The position numbers and the translations under genes were made by a program. 64,000 nucleotides of DNA from Cytobacillus oceanisediminis (GTDB taxonomy: Bacteria > Bacillota > Bacilli > Bacillales > Cytobacillaceae), in NCBI RefSeq assembly GCF_022811925.1, contig NZ_CP065511.1, positions 5,085,001 to 5,149,000 of the forward strand, written 5' to 3'. Positions within the stretch are counted from its first letter, which is position 1, and each line of letters starts with the position of its first letter. Positions 51,371 through 60,719 of this stretch are shown here, piece by piece. The notes below the pieces were generated by a model, which was not told the DNA's origin, ran no database searches, and saw only the letters and a list, made by a program, of their open reading frames with translations.

Positions 51371-52515
51371 AAGTCCTAATCATCCCTTCATGGTACCCTA
51401 TTAAAGAAAATCCGATTTTAGGCATATTCTTCAAGGAGCAGGCAAAAGCTATCCAAAAAAGCGGATGTGACGTTACTGTTATCTATCCTGAAATAAAAAC
51501 GATGCGTTTCTATAATGCCAATTGGAAAAAAGGGATCAAAGCCGAGGATGAGGAAGGTATAAAAACATACCGCTACAGAGGGTATAACCCCTTCCCTGCC
51601 AGAATCCCTTATGCTACAGGATATATCTATTATTTAAGATTGAAAACGCTATACAGCCAAATGGTTAAAGCAGAAGGGAAGCCAGATATTATCCATGCCC
51701 ACTCATGTCTTTGGGGAGGCTGGGCAGCAGCAAAAATAGCGGCGGAAGAAAAGATTCCTCTTGTTGTTACCGAACATTCGAGCAAACTAGTTAGAGGCCT
51801 GCTTAAGCCATATGAAGAGAAAGAAATCACTAAAACGCTGAGGCAAACAGACAGAATTATATCAGTAGGGCCAAGTTTAAAAAAAGCGCTAGCACATTAT
51901 ACGGACAAAGAAATTGTTGAAATCCCCAACATAGTAGATTTCAAAAGCTTTCAGAATGCAGACCTTGTTGAGGCCAGCAAAACGAATAACTTCAGATTCT
52001 TCTCGTTAGCTTTATTAACGCCCAATAAAGGGATGGACTTACTGATCAGAAGTTTTGCCAGTGGCTTTAAAGACCAGGAAGCTGAACTATTTATCGGTGG
52101 AGACGGCGCCCAAAAAGAAGAATTAATGAACCTGGCCAAAACATTGGGTGTTGATAAGCAAGTAATATTTCTGGGTGCGATAAACCGGGAAGAAGTAATA
52201 CAGCAGATGAATGCGTGTGATACTTTTGTACTTGCCAGTAAATTTGAAACATTCGGGGTTGTGCTAATTGAGGCCCTAGCCTGCGGAAAGCCGGTGATTT
52301 CAACAGACTCGGGAGGACCTGGTTCCATCGTTAATGAAAAGAACGGAATTATTGTTCCTGTTGATAACGAAGAAAAGCTCCGCCAAGCGATGGAAAAGGT
52401 CTACCATAACTATTCAGATTATGACTCAAAAGAAATACGCGAAGATTGTTCGGCAAGATTCAGTGAAGAAGTGATTATGGAACAAATTTTAAGAATATAT
52501 CAAACTCTAGTTTAG
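51367..52515 (+). CDS. Glycosyltransferase family 4
   Basis: 382 aa, GT-B fold. VLIIPSWYPIKENPILGIFF, IIHAHSCLWGGWAAAKIAAE, VVTEHSS, VEIPNIVDFKSF, AELFIGGDGAQKEELMNLAK and the donor-site EX7E motif in FETFGVVLIEALACGKPVIS. ATG overlaps the flippase stop (ATGA). It adds a sugar to the repeat unit. Confidence 0.9.
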   Translation: MKVLIIPSWYPIKENPILGIFFKEQAKAIQKSGCDVTVIYPEIKTMRFYNANWKKGIKAEDEEGIKTYRYRGYNPFPARIPYATGYIYYLRLKTLYSQMVKAEGKPDIIHAHSCLWGGWAAAKIAAEEKIPLVVTEHSSKLVRGLLKPYEEKEITKTLRQTDRIISVGPSLKKALAHYTDKEIVEIPNIVDFKSFQNADLVEASKTNNFRFFSLALLTPNKGMDLLIRSFASGFKDQEAELFIGGDGAQKEELMNLAKTLGVDKQVIFLGAINREEVIQQMNACDTFVLASKFETFGVVLIEALACGKPVISTDSGGPGSIVNEKNGIIVPVDNEEKLRQAMEKVYHNYSDYDSKEIREDCSARFSEEVIMEQILRIYQTLV

Positions 52516-52526
52516 AGGTACTCAAC

Positions 52527-53795
52527 ATGAATTGGAAAGCCACAGCTTATATAGTTGTATTTGCTCTGATTTTTTTAGACTCGTTTTTCTTTAATGTTCC
52601 CATTGGCCCCTTACGAATAACACTATTAAGGCTGGTTATCGGAGTGCTATTCATTATTATGCTTGATCAGATTTTTCTTAAGAGAAATCCTTTGATTACT
52701 GATCATATTAAATTCCCGCTGGCCTTTCTGGGAATTTGGTTTTACTATGGCGCCCTTTCGCTAGTATGGACAAGCAATAAAGGGACAGCAGTGAAGGAGC
52801 TTTATTACTTTGCCGTCTTCTTATTGTTAATTATTGTTTTGATATTTTTACTGCAGCACCTTAAGAGCAGCTTGATAACGAAAACATTTTGGATTAGCGG
52901 CTTTGTATTGGTCCTGATCTCTGTTTTGGAGTTTAAATTTAATATCCATTTGCCTACCTCCCGTTTCGTCATTGAAGCAGAAAGATTTACGGATGCCACA
53001 GCGAGTCGGGCTACAGGCTTCTTTTACAATGAAAATGACTTTGCTTTATACTTAGTCATGATCATTCCATTCTATTTAGCGGGACTGCTAAAAAAGCCGA
53101 TATTATTCAAATTAGTAAATACCGGTTTGATTATAGCCATCTTTATAATTACGTATTTAAATGATGCCCGATTAAGTGTAATGGCTATAGTCCTGCAAGT
53201 ACTGCTATTTACATTGCTATCATTTAGACGTTTCATTAAACATAGCGCACGCCTGTTTCTGTTATTCAGTCCACTCCTATTCCTAGCAGCAGCTGGCATT
53301 TTCTATTACCTTTCAAACGCTTCTTTATTTGAAGGGATCAAAGCCGGCCAGGGATCTGGATTTATTCGGATGAACTTATACTTAAGCGGCCTATACGCAT
53401 CCTTTAAGTCCTTTATGTTAGGAGTAGGTCCAGGAAACTTCCAGCATCATATTTATTTTAATACACTTGGATTTACGAATCCCCATAACTGGTGGCTAGA
53501 GATCCTCACTAACTATGGCCTCTTCATTTTTGCAGGTTATTGCATATTCTTTGGCTATATCTTAATCCAGTTATATTTGATTTACTGGTCGGATAAAAAG
53601 AATAATAAACTGGCTTTGACTCTTTTCCTAAGCTTTATCGGCTTTGCGATAGCATGCCTGGGGCCAAGCAGCTTATTTTACTTCTGGCCGATGTGGCTGC
53701 TGTATGGCGTAACCCTTGGATATATTGTTCAAAAAAGAAAATATTTAAAAAGGGAACGCACTCCTGATCATTCTCTAGAAAGTAAAGAAGGCTGA
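52527..53795 (+). CDS. O-antigen ligase/polymerase family (Wzy-like) protein
   Basis: 422 aa, about 11-12 membrane helices. The Wzy_C type signature appears as SGFIRMNLYLSGLYASFKS, then MLGVGPGNFQHHI and NPHNWWLEILTNYGLFIF, with the His and Arg expected in the external loop. With the flippase and Wzz-like protein it gives a Wzx/Wzy-dependent polymer export set. Last gene before the terminator. Confidence 0.87.
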   Translation: MNWKATAYIVVFALIFLDSFFFNVPIGPLRITLLRLVIGVLFIIMLDQIFLKRNPLITDHIKFPLAFLGIWFYYGALSLVWTSNKGTAVKELYYFAVFLLLIIVLIFLLQHLKSSLITKTFWISGFVLVLISVLEFKFNIHLPTSRFVIEAERFTDATASRATGFFYNENDFALYLVMIIPFYLAGLLKKPILFKLVNTGLIIAIFIITYLNDARLSVMAIVLQVLLFTLLSFRRFIKHSARLFLLFSPLLFLAAAGIFYYLSNASLFEGIKAGQGSGFIRMNLYLSGLYASFKSFMLGVGPGNFQHHIYFNTLGFTNPHNWWLEILTNYGLFIFAGYCIFFGYILIQLYLIYWSDKKNNKLALTLFLSFIGFAIACLGPSSLFYFWPMWLLYGVTLGYIVQKRKYLKRERTPDHSLESKEG

Positions 53796-53820
53796 CTCAA
53801 ATGAGTCAGCCTTCTTTTTT
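53788..53820. terminator. Bidirectional terminator
   Basis: A 12-bp stem AAGGCTGACTCA / TGAGTCAGCCTT with T-rich flanks on both strands, between the convergent polymerase and protease genes. Confidence 0.9.
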
Positions 53821-53823
53821 CAA

Positions 53824-56800
53824 TTACTTAAATAGATTTTTCAACTTAGTGAATACAGTCTCGCTTACAGCACCTTTTCCACCAAGAACCGTTACTTTTT
53901 CCACGGATTCTTCAGCAAGGAAAGCTTCTGTCTCTGCCGGCAAGTTAGCATCAGTTAACAAAATGCCTGTATCATTCTTAGCAGCTAAAGCGGCACCCGC
54001 AAGAGCATCGGCAAATTGCTTTCCAGTTGCTACATAGTACTCGTAAGCACCGTTATCAAAATGCTTTGCAACATTTAAAGAAGTTTCATAACGAGTCTTC
54101 CCGCCAATACGGTAAGGGTTAGGCAATTCACTTGCTACTGAGAAAGATACAACTCCAGTTCCGCCAATTACCAGTGACTTGGAAGCACCTAAATCTCTGA
54201 TAGCAGTGCTTGTTACAGATGGAAGGCTATACATTTCAGTTAATAGAATCGGCATTCCATTTGAAGCCGCATAGGCAGCAGCAGATAGAGCATCTGGGAA
54301 GTCCTTGCCTCTAACTACAACAACTTCTTCTGCCCCATTAGGAGCTACCTCATATGCAATGGCTGCAGCTGTTGCAAAACGGTCTTTGCCGGATAAACGA
54401 TCAACATTCAATCCAGAGTCTTCCAGGTCTTGAGCAATTGCTTCACTTACAGCACCTTTTCCTCCGAGAATAATTACATTTTTGGCACCTAAACGCTCAA
54501 TTTCAGCCTTTGTTGCATCCGAAAGACTGTTCGGTTTTGTTAATAGCAATGGAGCATCATTCTTCTTAGCTAACGGGATACCCGCAAGAGCATCGGCATA
54601 GTTATCACCGCGTGCCAATACGACAGTATCAGCTTCAGTCCAGCCTTTTTTGCTGATTTCGACTGCAGTTACATAGCGGTCAGAACCAGAAAGGCGATTT
54701 ACACGCTCTGCGTCTTCATTGCGGTAAATGTCTACTACCTGTTCAGTGGTATTTCCTGCACCATCTACAAGAGTTAATGTGAAGGAGTTATCCCCTTCTT
54801 TTACAGGAACAGTAACTTCCGTAGTTGCAGTATCAGGCTCAGCCAATTCTTCCATCTGCTGAACGAATACCTTTTCCCCATCTAATAATAATGTAAAGGC
54901 ATTGAAGTTATCTTCAATATCAACATTAAATGTAACTTCTTCAACTTCTTTATCAACAAATCTAGGAGCATCCGTGTTTAACACAGGGCTTGTTGTATCA
55001 ATCATGATTTTGCGGGCAAATGAAAACTCTTTTCCGGAAACGTCTGTTGCTACGATTTGGACATCATATTTTCCATCCTGTTCAAACGTAACAGTTGCAG
55101 TAAATTCATATTCCCCTTTGTCGTTTTGCTTGAAAGAAACATCCTTGCCATTTACAGTTAAAGACTTAAGGGCGATATCCTCATGTACCAGTCCAGAGAA
55201 TGTAATGGAACGAGTATTGTAATGTCCAAATGGAACGAGCTCATCAGTAGAGACATCAATAATCGGAAGTCCAGAATCCCCTACGGCTACTTCATCGAAG
55301 GACACATTATAAACCTTATCGACAGCAGCTACTTCAACAACAGCTTTTTCAGGAATGGAATCAAGAACAACACTTGTTTTATCTGCAGCTGCATCAGCTA
55401 CTTTCACTCCATTTACAAACACAGCATAAGCCGCAATACCAACACCTGCATCAGAAGCTTTCCAGCTTACTGTTTTGGTTTCAGCATCATATTCTGCCTC
55501 AAGTTTAGGAGCTGTATTATCTACGTATACAGGCACTTTCTTCGTTTGCCATTCAGCACCCTCGTAATGAACTTTTCCTTTTAGCTCATAGTAATATAAG
55601 CCATCTTCCGCCGCTTTTCCTTTAATTTTTCCATCCCAGGCGCGTTCAGGGTTGAAGTCATAAGGATTGGTATCACCGGAATCAAACCAATTCTTTCTGA
55701 CATTTGATTCAAGGTTTACTCTTGCTACCTGCTTGCCATCTTTATCAAGGATATTCGTCTGCAATTCCTTGGCATTACGAAGCATAGCTGGAAGAGCATT
55801 AATATCGTCAAGGTTGCCATCGCCATTCGGTGAAAATGCGTATACATCCTTGCCATCTACTTTTAGCATATCTGCGAAATAATCACCATTTTCGACTAGC
55901 ATATCTGTAGGGAACGCATCATAGAATCTATTTTCCCCCAGAGTCTTAAAGCCATCGAAGATTTCAGGGCGGTCCCACTCACCATAGAAGCCCAGGTAAG
56001 GTACAGTTAGTGTTGGGTTTACACTATCTTTCTTGGCATCTTCTAAATGCACAAAACCTTCTACGAAGATATCTTCTTTAAGGTAAAGGGAAATTGGCTT
56101 TCCATCCTTATCCAACCCTGGAAGTTTTGCTTTAGAGATATCAACTGTGACTGTGAACTCTACAGTTTCACCTGGAGCCACTGTCACTGTCTCAGGACCA
56201 TCAACTTCAACACCAGCAAGGTCCCCGGCAATTAGAGCATTGCGGTCTTCTTCGCCTTCAACCTGCTGAATTGTATCAGCTAGTACACGTGTTTTTACGT
56301 TATAAGTAACTTCTTCTGAATCAGAAATATTGGTAACCGCTAAAGGCAGTTCAAATTTTGTTTCTTTAAAGTCAAAGAGTTCTACTTTCGCTTCCCCTGT
56401 TGACTGATCAGTTAAAATAGCTGGCGAAGAAACGGCACTAAATGTTTGCATCATGCCAGCACCCTGACGGCGAGGTGAGAAAGGCTGGCCATGAACATCA
56501 TCAATTGTTTTCGCTGTATTAACTAATAGCACCTTCGCCAATCGTGTACGCTGTTCAAAATCCAGATCAGAGAATCGGTCATCCTCTTGCAGAAATTGCT
56601 GAACCAATGCAGATCCGCCGGCAACATGAGGAGCTGCCATGGAAGTTCCGCTCATAACCGTATATTTATCATCATTTACTGTAGAATAGATATTTCCACC
56701 AGGAGCTGTGATTTCCGGCTTCAATCTTAAATCAGGCGTAACACCCCAAGAAGTGAAGTCAGTCATACGGCCCATTACCGGATCTTCTTTTTTGCTAGTT

Positions 56801-58461
56801 TGGGCAACAGAAGCAGTTGCATCACCATTCGCAATCGCTTTTTCCAATTCTTCTCCATCGCCTGCTGAAATCATCATAAACGGCACATCCCAGCCGCCCT
56901 GGTTTTCATAGAATGTTCCTGCTCCTGAATCATATACAATAATTCCTGCAGCACCTGCTTCTGCAGCGTTTACTGTTTTATCAAAGAATGATAGAGTTCC
57001 CCGCTTAACAACGACAATCTTGCCTTCTACATCGACACCTTCGTAATCAGAAGGGTTTCCGCAAACTTTACAAGCCTTTCCGCTTTCTTCCGTCACACCA
57101 TTTGCCTGAGATAAGCTTACAAGCTCTAAACCAGAAGCAGCAAGACTGGACCAATCATCCACTCCATATCCAGTAAATGTCTTTCCGCCTACTGTTGCTT
57201 GATGCTGGTATAAATAGGCTACGTTACCTGAAGCAGCAACCTGCAGAGTATCCGGATTTAATCCCGGGGATCCAACTACCCCAATATCCGGGTTCTTAGC
57301 ATATGGCGCATCCCAACCGCTTCCCAGATGTGCAGAGTTACCCGCAGAGACAGCGCAAACAATTCCGTTCTCTACCGCTCTAGTAATGGCAATATCCTCA
57401 GCGCCCTGCTCTTCATAGAATGCAGCAGTTGATCCTAAGCTCATATTTAATACATCAGCACCGAGTTTAATAGAATCATCAATGGCTGCTAAATAAACAT
57501 CAGACCATGTTGACGGAAAATTCGGATCATTACTGAATACTTTCATTCCAAGAACCTGTGCTTCAGGAGCGACACCCTTGATTCCTCCAGTTTTTTCATC
57601 CCCATTTGCTGCGACTGTACCGGCAACGTGCATACCATGCATGGAGGCAGCAGGTCCAAGGTCTAAAATAGTGTCATTGCTGTCATAGTAGTTATAGCCA
57701 TAAGGTACTTTACCTGAATAATATTTACCTTTTAGGCCATCTTCTTTAACAAGAGCATCTACTTCGCTCTTTTCCAGATCAGCATTGGTTTTATCAATAT
57801 TCTGGAAATCTTTATGGGAAGGATCGACACCTGTGTCAATTACTGAAACAATCATGCCTTCCCCTTTATATCCGGCATCTCCCCAAGTGGCAGCTGATTG
57901 GATAAAACTGTGGCTTGTCTTCATGTTAGGCTCTACTTCTGGACGGTTGTAAGCATTGGCTAAATAAACTGCTTTTACACCAGATAAACCTTCAATTTTA
58001 GCGACTTCCCCGTATTTTACTTCACCGCTGAATCCATTAAAAGCGGTAGAGAAGTTTTTAAGATATTCAAATTTTACGCCCTTTGATTTAATCTCACTTT
58101 TCACCGAACTTTGCTGTTTTAACACTTTTGAAGCCAGTGATTTTTTTGTCGATTCTGATAATTCTTTGTAAAGTTTGCCTTCTTCAGTTGCAGTCTCTAA
58201 AGGGGTTTTTCCGTCAAGTTCAACAATTACGCGAACTTTATCAGAAGCTTTTAATTCGGATTTAAGAGTCTTATCTTTAAGTTCTGTTTTCTTTAATGTC
58301 TCTGCTTTTAATTCTTTAATTTGGCTAATTTTTTGGTCGTAGAAGTCATTTGAACTTTTGGTGGTTGCAGAAGCTGTGTAGCTGAAGCTTGATAGAACTA
58401 ATGCAGAAGTAAGGGCATATGAAGCTATTTTACCGGCCTTTTTCCTATTTTGTTTTTTCAA
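53824..58461 (-). CDS. Secreted subtilisin-like (S8) protease with triple CWB2 repeats
   Basis: 1545 aa, TTG start behind GGGGGAAG. Signal peptide about 1-32, I9-type propeptide (about 65-170), S8 domain with catalytic Asp in VIDTGVDPSHKD (about 208), His in SMHGMHVAGTVAAN (about 274) and Ser in MSGTSMAAPHVAGG (about 605). A PA domain is inserted (about 450-550; GKIVVVKRGTLSFFDKTVNA). Fn3-like and Ig-like domains follow (about 670-1240). Three CWB2 repeats (about 1260-1545) bind wall teichoic/polyanionic polymer. Odd: a CKVC pair just before the PA domain. Vpr-like architecture but surface-anchored; probably matures or sheds wall proteins. Confidence 0.93.
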   Translation of the reverse strand: MKKQNRKKAGKIASYALTSALVLSSFSYTASATTKSSNDFYDQKISQIKELKAETLKKTELKDKTLKSELKASDKVRVIVELDGKTPLETATEEGKLYKELSESTKKSLASKVLKQQSSVKSEIKSKGVKFEYLKNFSTAFNGFSGEVKYGEVAKIEGLSGVKAVYLANAYNRPEVEPNMKTSHSFIQSAATWGDAGYKGEGMIVSVIDTGVDPSHKDFQNIDKTNADLEKSEVDALVKEDGLKGKYYSGKVPYGYNYYDSNDTILDLGPAASMHGMHVAGTVAANGDEKTGGIKGVAPEAQVLGMKVFSNDPNFPSTWSDVYLAAIDDSIKLGADVLNMSLGSTAAFYEEQGAEDIAITRAVENGIVCAVSAGNSAHLGSGWDAPYAKNPDIGVVGSPGLNPDTLQVAASGNVAYLYQHQATVGGKTFTGYGVDDWSSLAASGLELVSLSQANGVTEESGKACKVCGNPSDYEGVDVEGKIVVVKRGTLSFFDKTVNAAEAGAAGIIVYDSGAGTFYENQGGWDVPFMMISAGDGEELEKAIANGDATASVAQTSKKEDPVMGRMTDFTSWGVTPDLRLKPEITAPGGNIYSTVNDDKYTVMSGTSMAAPHVAGGSALVQQFLQEDDRFSDLDFEQRTRLAKVLLVNTAKTIDDVHGQPFSPRRQGAGMMQTFSAVSSPAILTDQSTGEAKVELFDFKETKFELPLAVTNISDSEEVTYNVKTRVLADTIQQVEGEEDRNALIAGDLAGVEVDGPETVTVAPGETVEFTVTVDISKAKLPGLDKDGKPISLYLKEDIFVEGFVHLEDAKKDSVNPTLTVPYLGFYGEWDRPEIFDGFKTLGENRFYDAFPTDMLVENGDYFADMLKVDGKDVYAFSPNGDGNLDDINALPAMLRNAKELQTNILDKDGKQVARVNLESNVRKNWFDSGDTNPYDFNPERAWDGKIKGKAAEDGLYYYELKGKVHYEGAEWQTKKVPVYVDNTAPKLEAEYDAETKTVSWKASDAGVGIAAYAVFVNGVKVADAAADKTSVVLDSIPEKAVVEVAAVDKVYNVSFDEVAVGDSGLPIIDVSTDELVPFGHYNTRSITFSGLVHEDIALKSLTVNGKDVSFKQNDKGEYEFTATVTFEQDGKYDVQIVATDVSGKEFSFARKIMIDTTSPVLNTDAPRFVDKEVEEVTFNVDIEDNFNAFTLLLDGEKVFVQQMEELAEPDTATTEVTVPVKEGDNSFTLTLVDGAGNTTEQVVDIYRNEDAERVNRLSGSDRYVTAVEISKKGWTEADTVVLARGDNYADALAGIPLAKKNDAPLLLTKPNSLSDATKAEIERLGAKNVIILGGKGAVSEAIAQDLEDSGLNVDRLSGKDRFATAAAIAYEVAPNGAEEVVVVRGKDFPDALSAAAYAASNGMPILLTEMYSLPSVTSTAIRDLGASKSLVIGGTGVVSFSVASELPNPYRIGGKTRYETSLNVAKHFDNGAYEYYVATGKQFADALAGAALAAKNDTGILLTDANLPAETEAFLAEESVEKVTVLGGKGAVSETVFTKLKNLFK

Positions 58462-58652
58462 CTTTTTTCTTCCCCCATTATCCTTTGAATTATAAGAATG
58501 CTATGTACAATTGACCTTAGTACAATATTCCTAAGACAAGACCTGCCTCCTTTTACAAAATTGGTATTAATAGTTATATTTTACAAATTGCTAGATTGTT
58601 AGTCAATCAATATTTAGACAGTTCTAAATATTGAACCTATTACTTTCGATAC

Positions 58653-58688
58653 AAAAAAAAGGAGACACTAATAACAAGGTCTCCTTTT
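58653..58688 (-). terminator. Terminator of the acyltransferase gene
   Basis: A 10-bp stem AAAAGGAGAC / GTCTCCTTTT with a 12-nt loop, followed by more T on the minus strand. Confidence 0.85.
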
Positions 58689-58707
58689 CTCCTATTTTTT
58701 ATAGTCA

Positions 58708-59820
58708 TTAAGCCTTCACATACCACTTTTTCAAGTGGAGAATAATAGCAACAGCAGACCAGGCTAAAAGCATCACGCCGGCATAGGCAAGCTGCGGATA
58801 TTGGGTGATCAGGTCCATTTTACTTAATAGCCAGGCCGAAAAAGACACCTCTTCCCCTCCAGCATTGATCATTATGCGGGCCAGGAAGGAATAAACGATA
58901 AACTTGCCAAAATAAATGAGGAAGCTATTTCGGCCGAACGCTTCTATATACCATGAAAATATAGTTTTTCTCGTATTTCTTAGCTGATCAAAAATCAGAT
59001 GGATAAAAGCGAATACAATGATTACGCTGCCCGCTGTGAGCATCGCAAATGAAGGAGTCCAGATTTTTTTATTGAAGGGCAAGAAGTTTGAAGCTGCGTA
59101 AGAAAGAAGCAATACTGCAGCTCCAAAAAGAATTAATTCTTTCCAGGCCCCTTTATCCCGCTTTTCCAACAAAATTTTTCCCGCTATCATGCCCAGGAGC
59201 ACATTCGAGAGAGCACCTATTACCGTCATAAAACCTTCAGGATCATAGCCCATTGTCCCCTGATGATACAAATGCTCAGCTCCGAATACGGCGACATCAA
59301 TGATGCCTGACGGATTGCAGTCCGGCTGCAAAAGCCCATCCGTACAGCTTTGGCTAAATGAAAATAACATATATCCATGAATAAGCAGGATAAAAGCAAC
59401 AACAGGGATAAGCAATCGCCATGATTTTACGAGAGTGGATATAATAACCGCGAGCAGCCCAATAACTCCATATAACTGAAGAACCCCTGTAATGCGTATA
59501 GTGGAAAAATCAATTTTCCAATCGACAATCATATTAAAGAGTAATCCATAGATAATTAACCGAATGGTCCTCTTAATCAGCTTGCTCCAGTTCACGCCGC
59601 GTTGATAGGCAAAAGCCATCCCTACTCCGAAAACCGTTATAAATCCAGGCAATATATAGTCCATGATTGTAATATCGTACCACCTGGCATGGCGGAGATA
59701 CTCGTATCCTCCAGCCGGAATATGAAATAAAAACACAGACAGCAATACAATCAGTCCTCTTGTAATATCAAGGGAGCGAAACCTTCTCTTTTTCGGTGCT
59801 TCTTTTAATGCACGTTCCAT
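58708..59820 (-). CDS. HGSNAT/YeiB-like multipass acyltransferase
   Basis: 370 aa from ATG 59820 (AAAGGAC 9 nt upstream). About ten membrane helices. RFRSLDITRGLIVLLSVFLF and LPGFITVFGVGMAFAYQRGV, with ITGVLQLYGVIGLLAVI and RNSFLIYFGKFIVYS, recall the heparan-alpha-glucosaminide N-acetyltransferase / DUF1624 group. These move an acyl group from acyl-CoA to an outside amino sugar. Divergent from a PIG-L deacetylase gene. Substrate unknown. Confidence 0.7.
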   Translation of the reverse strand: MERALKEAPKKRRFRSLDITRGLIVLLSVFLFHIPAGGYEYLRHARWYDITIMDYILPGFITVFGVGMAFAYQRGVNWSKLIKRTIRLIIYGLLFNMIVDWKIDFSTIRITGVLQLYGVIGLLAVIISTLVKSWRLLIPVVAFILLIHGYMLFSFSQSCTDGLLQPDCNPSGIIDVAVFGAEHLYHQGTMGYDPEGFMTVIGALSNVLLGMIAGKILLEKRDKGAWKELILFGAAVLLLSYAASNFLPFNKKIWTPSFAMLTAGSVIIVFAFIHLIFDQLRNTRKTIFSWYIEAFGRNSFLIYFGKFIVYSFLARIMINAGGEEVSFSAWLLSKMDLITQYPQLAYAGVMLLAWSAVAIILHLKKWYVKA

Positions 59821-59903
59821 AAACAATGTCCTTTCTAGCAAATGTCATTACTGTTATATGATATAATACTTCATGGAAAAAAACGCAGAAAAGAGGACTT
59901 TTC

Positions 59904-60632
59904 TTGAAACGATTGATAGGTTTATTTTTAATCATAGCGTTATTTATTGGCGGATATTTCTTGTTAAAAGAAGAAACAGTTATATTTTATTCTCCCCATG
60001 CAGATGACGAAGTATTAAGCATGGGAGGTTCGATTATAAAGGCAGTGGAAGAAGATAAAAATGTCATAGTTATATTGCTGTCCAAAGGCCTTGCTAGCAG
60101 TGCCTATCATAAGGTGAATACCAAGCTTCAGGAAGAAGGCTATGATAACATATCCCCTCAGGAATTTGGAGAGGCAAGGATTAAGGAGTTTAAAAAATCC
60201 GTTGAGACAATGGGTGTGAAACCTGAAAATATTCTTATTTATGATTTGCCGGATGCTGCATTCACACCTGATATGGTAAAAGAAATCATGATTGATATGG
60301 AAAAGGACTACCCTGGTGCAACCCATCATGTGATGACAGATCATGACCCTCATCCAGACCATGCTTCAACAGGTAAGGCTTTAAAAGCCCTGCAAAAAGA
60401 AGGGACAATTAAAAAGGCTGGTTATTACCATATCCCCATTCAGGAATTCGAAAATTTATCCTATACAGGCAAAGATGAAATAAGTGAGGAACATGCGGAG
60501 AAGTACCAAAACGCTTTGGATGCTTATGGCGAATGGGCCCCTGAAGAAGATAAATTTCAGATCGGGCAAATCTCGGTTACAGACTACTTTGAGAATGCGA
60601 TTAAATACCTGGAAAGCAGATGGCATCAATAA
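59904..60632 (+). CDS. Membrane-anchored PIG-L family deacetylase
   Basis: 242 aa, TTG start behind GAGGAC. One N-terminal hydrophobic segment (about 3-20) acts as signal anchor. Zinc motif SPHADDEVLSMGG and HPDHASTGKALKAL are the PIG-L (LmbE) hallmarks for N-deacetylation of GlcNAc-type sugars. If exported it could act on a wall or extracellular glycan. Its own stop is 87 nt before the next gene. Confidence 0.87.
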   Translation: MKRLIGLFLIIALFIGGYFLLKEETVIFYSPHADDEVLSMGGSIIKAVEEDKNVIVILLSKGLASSAYHKVNTKLQEEGYDNISPQEFGEARIKEFKKSVETMGVKPENILIYDLPDAAFTPDMVKEIMIDMEKDYPGATHHVMTDHDPHPDHASTGKALKALQKEGTIKKAGYYHIPIQEFENLSYTGKDEISEEHAEKYQNALDAYGEWAPEEDKFQIGQISVTDYFENAIKYLESRWHQ

Positions 60633-60719
60633 AAAGGATAAATTTGTAATGTTATTGTAGATTTTGGTTTTAAAAGAATGTTAGGATTCAATAGAGAGAT
60701 TATTGAAAGGCGGAGGAGA

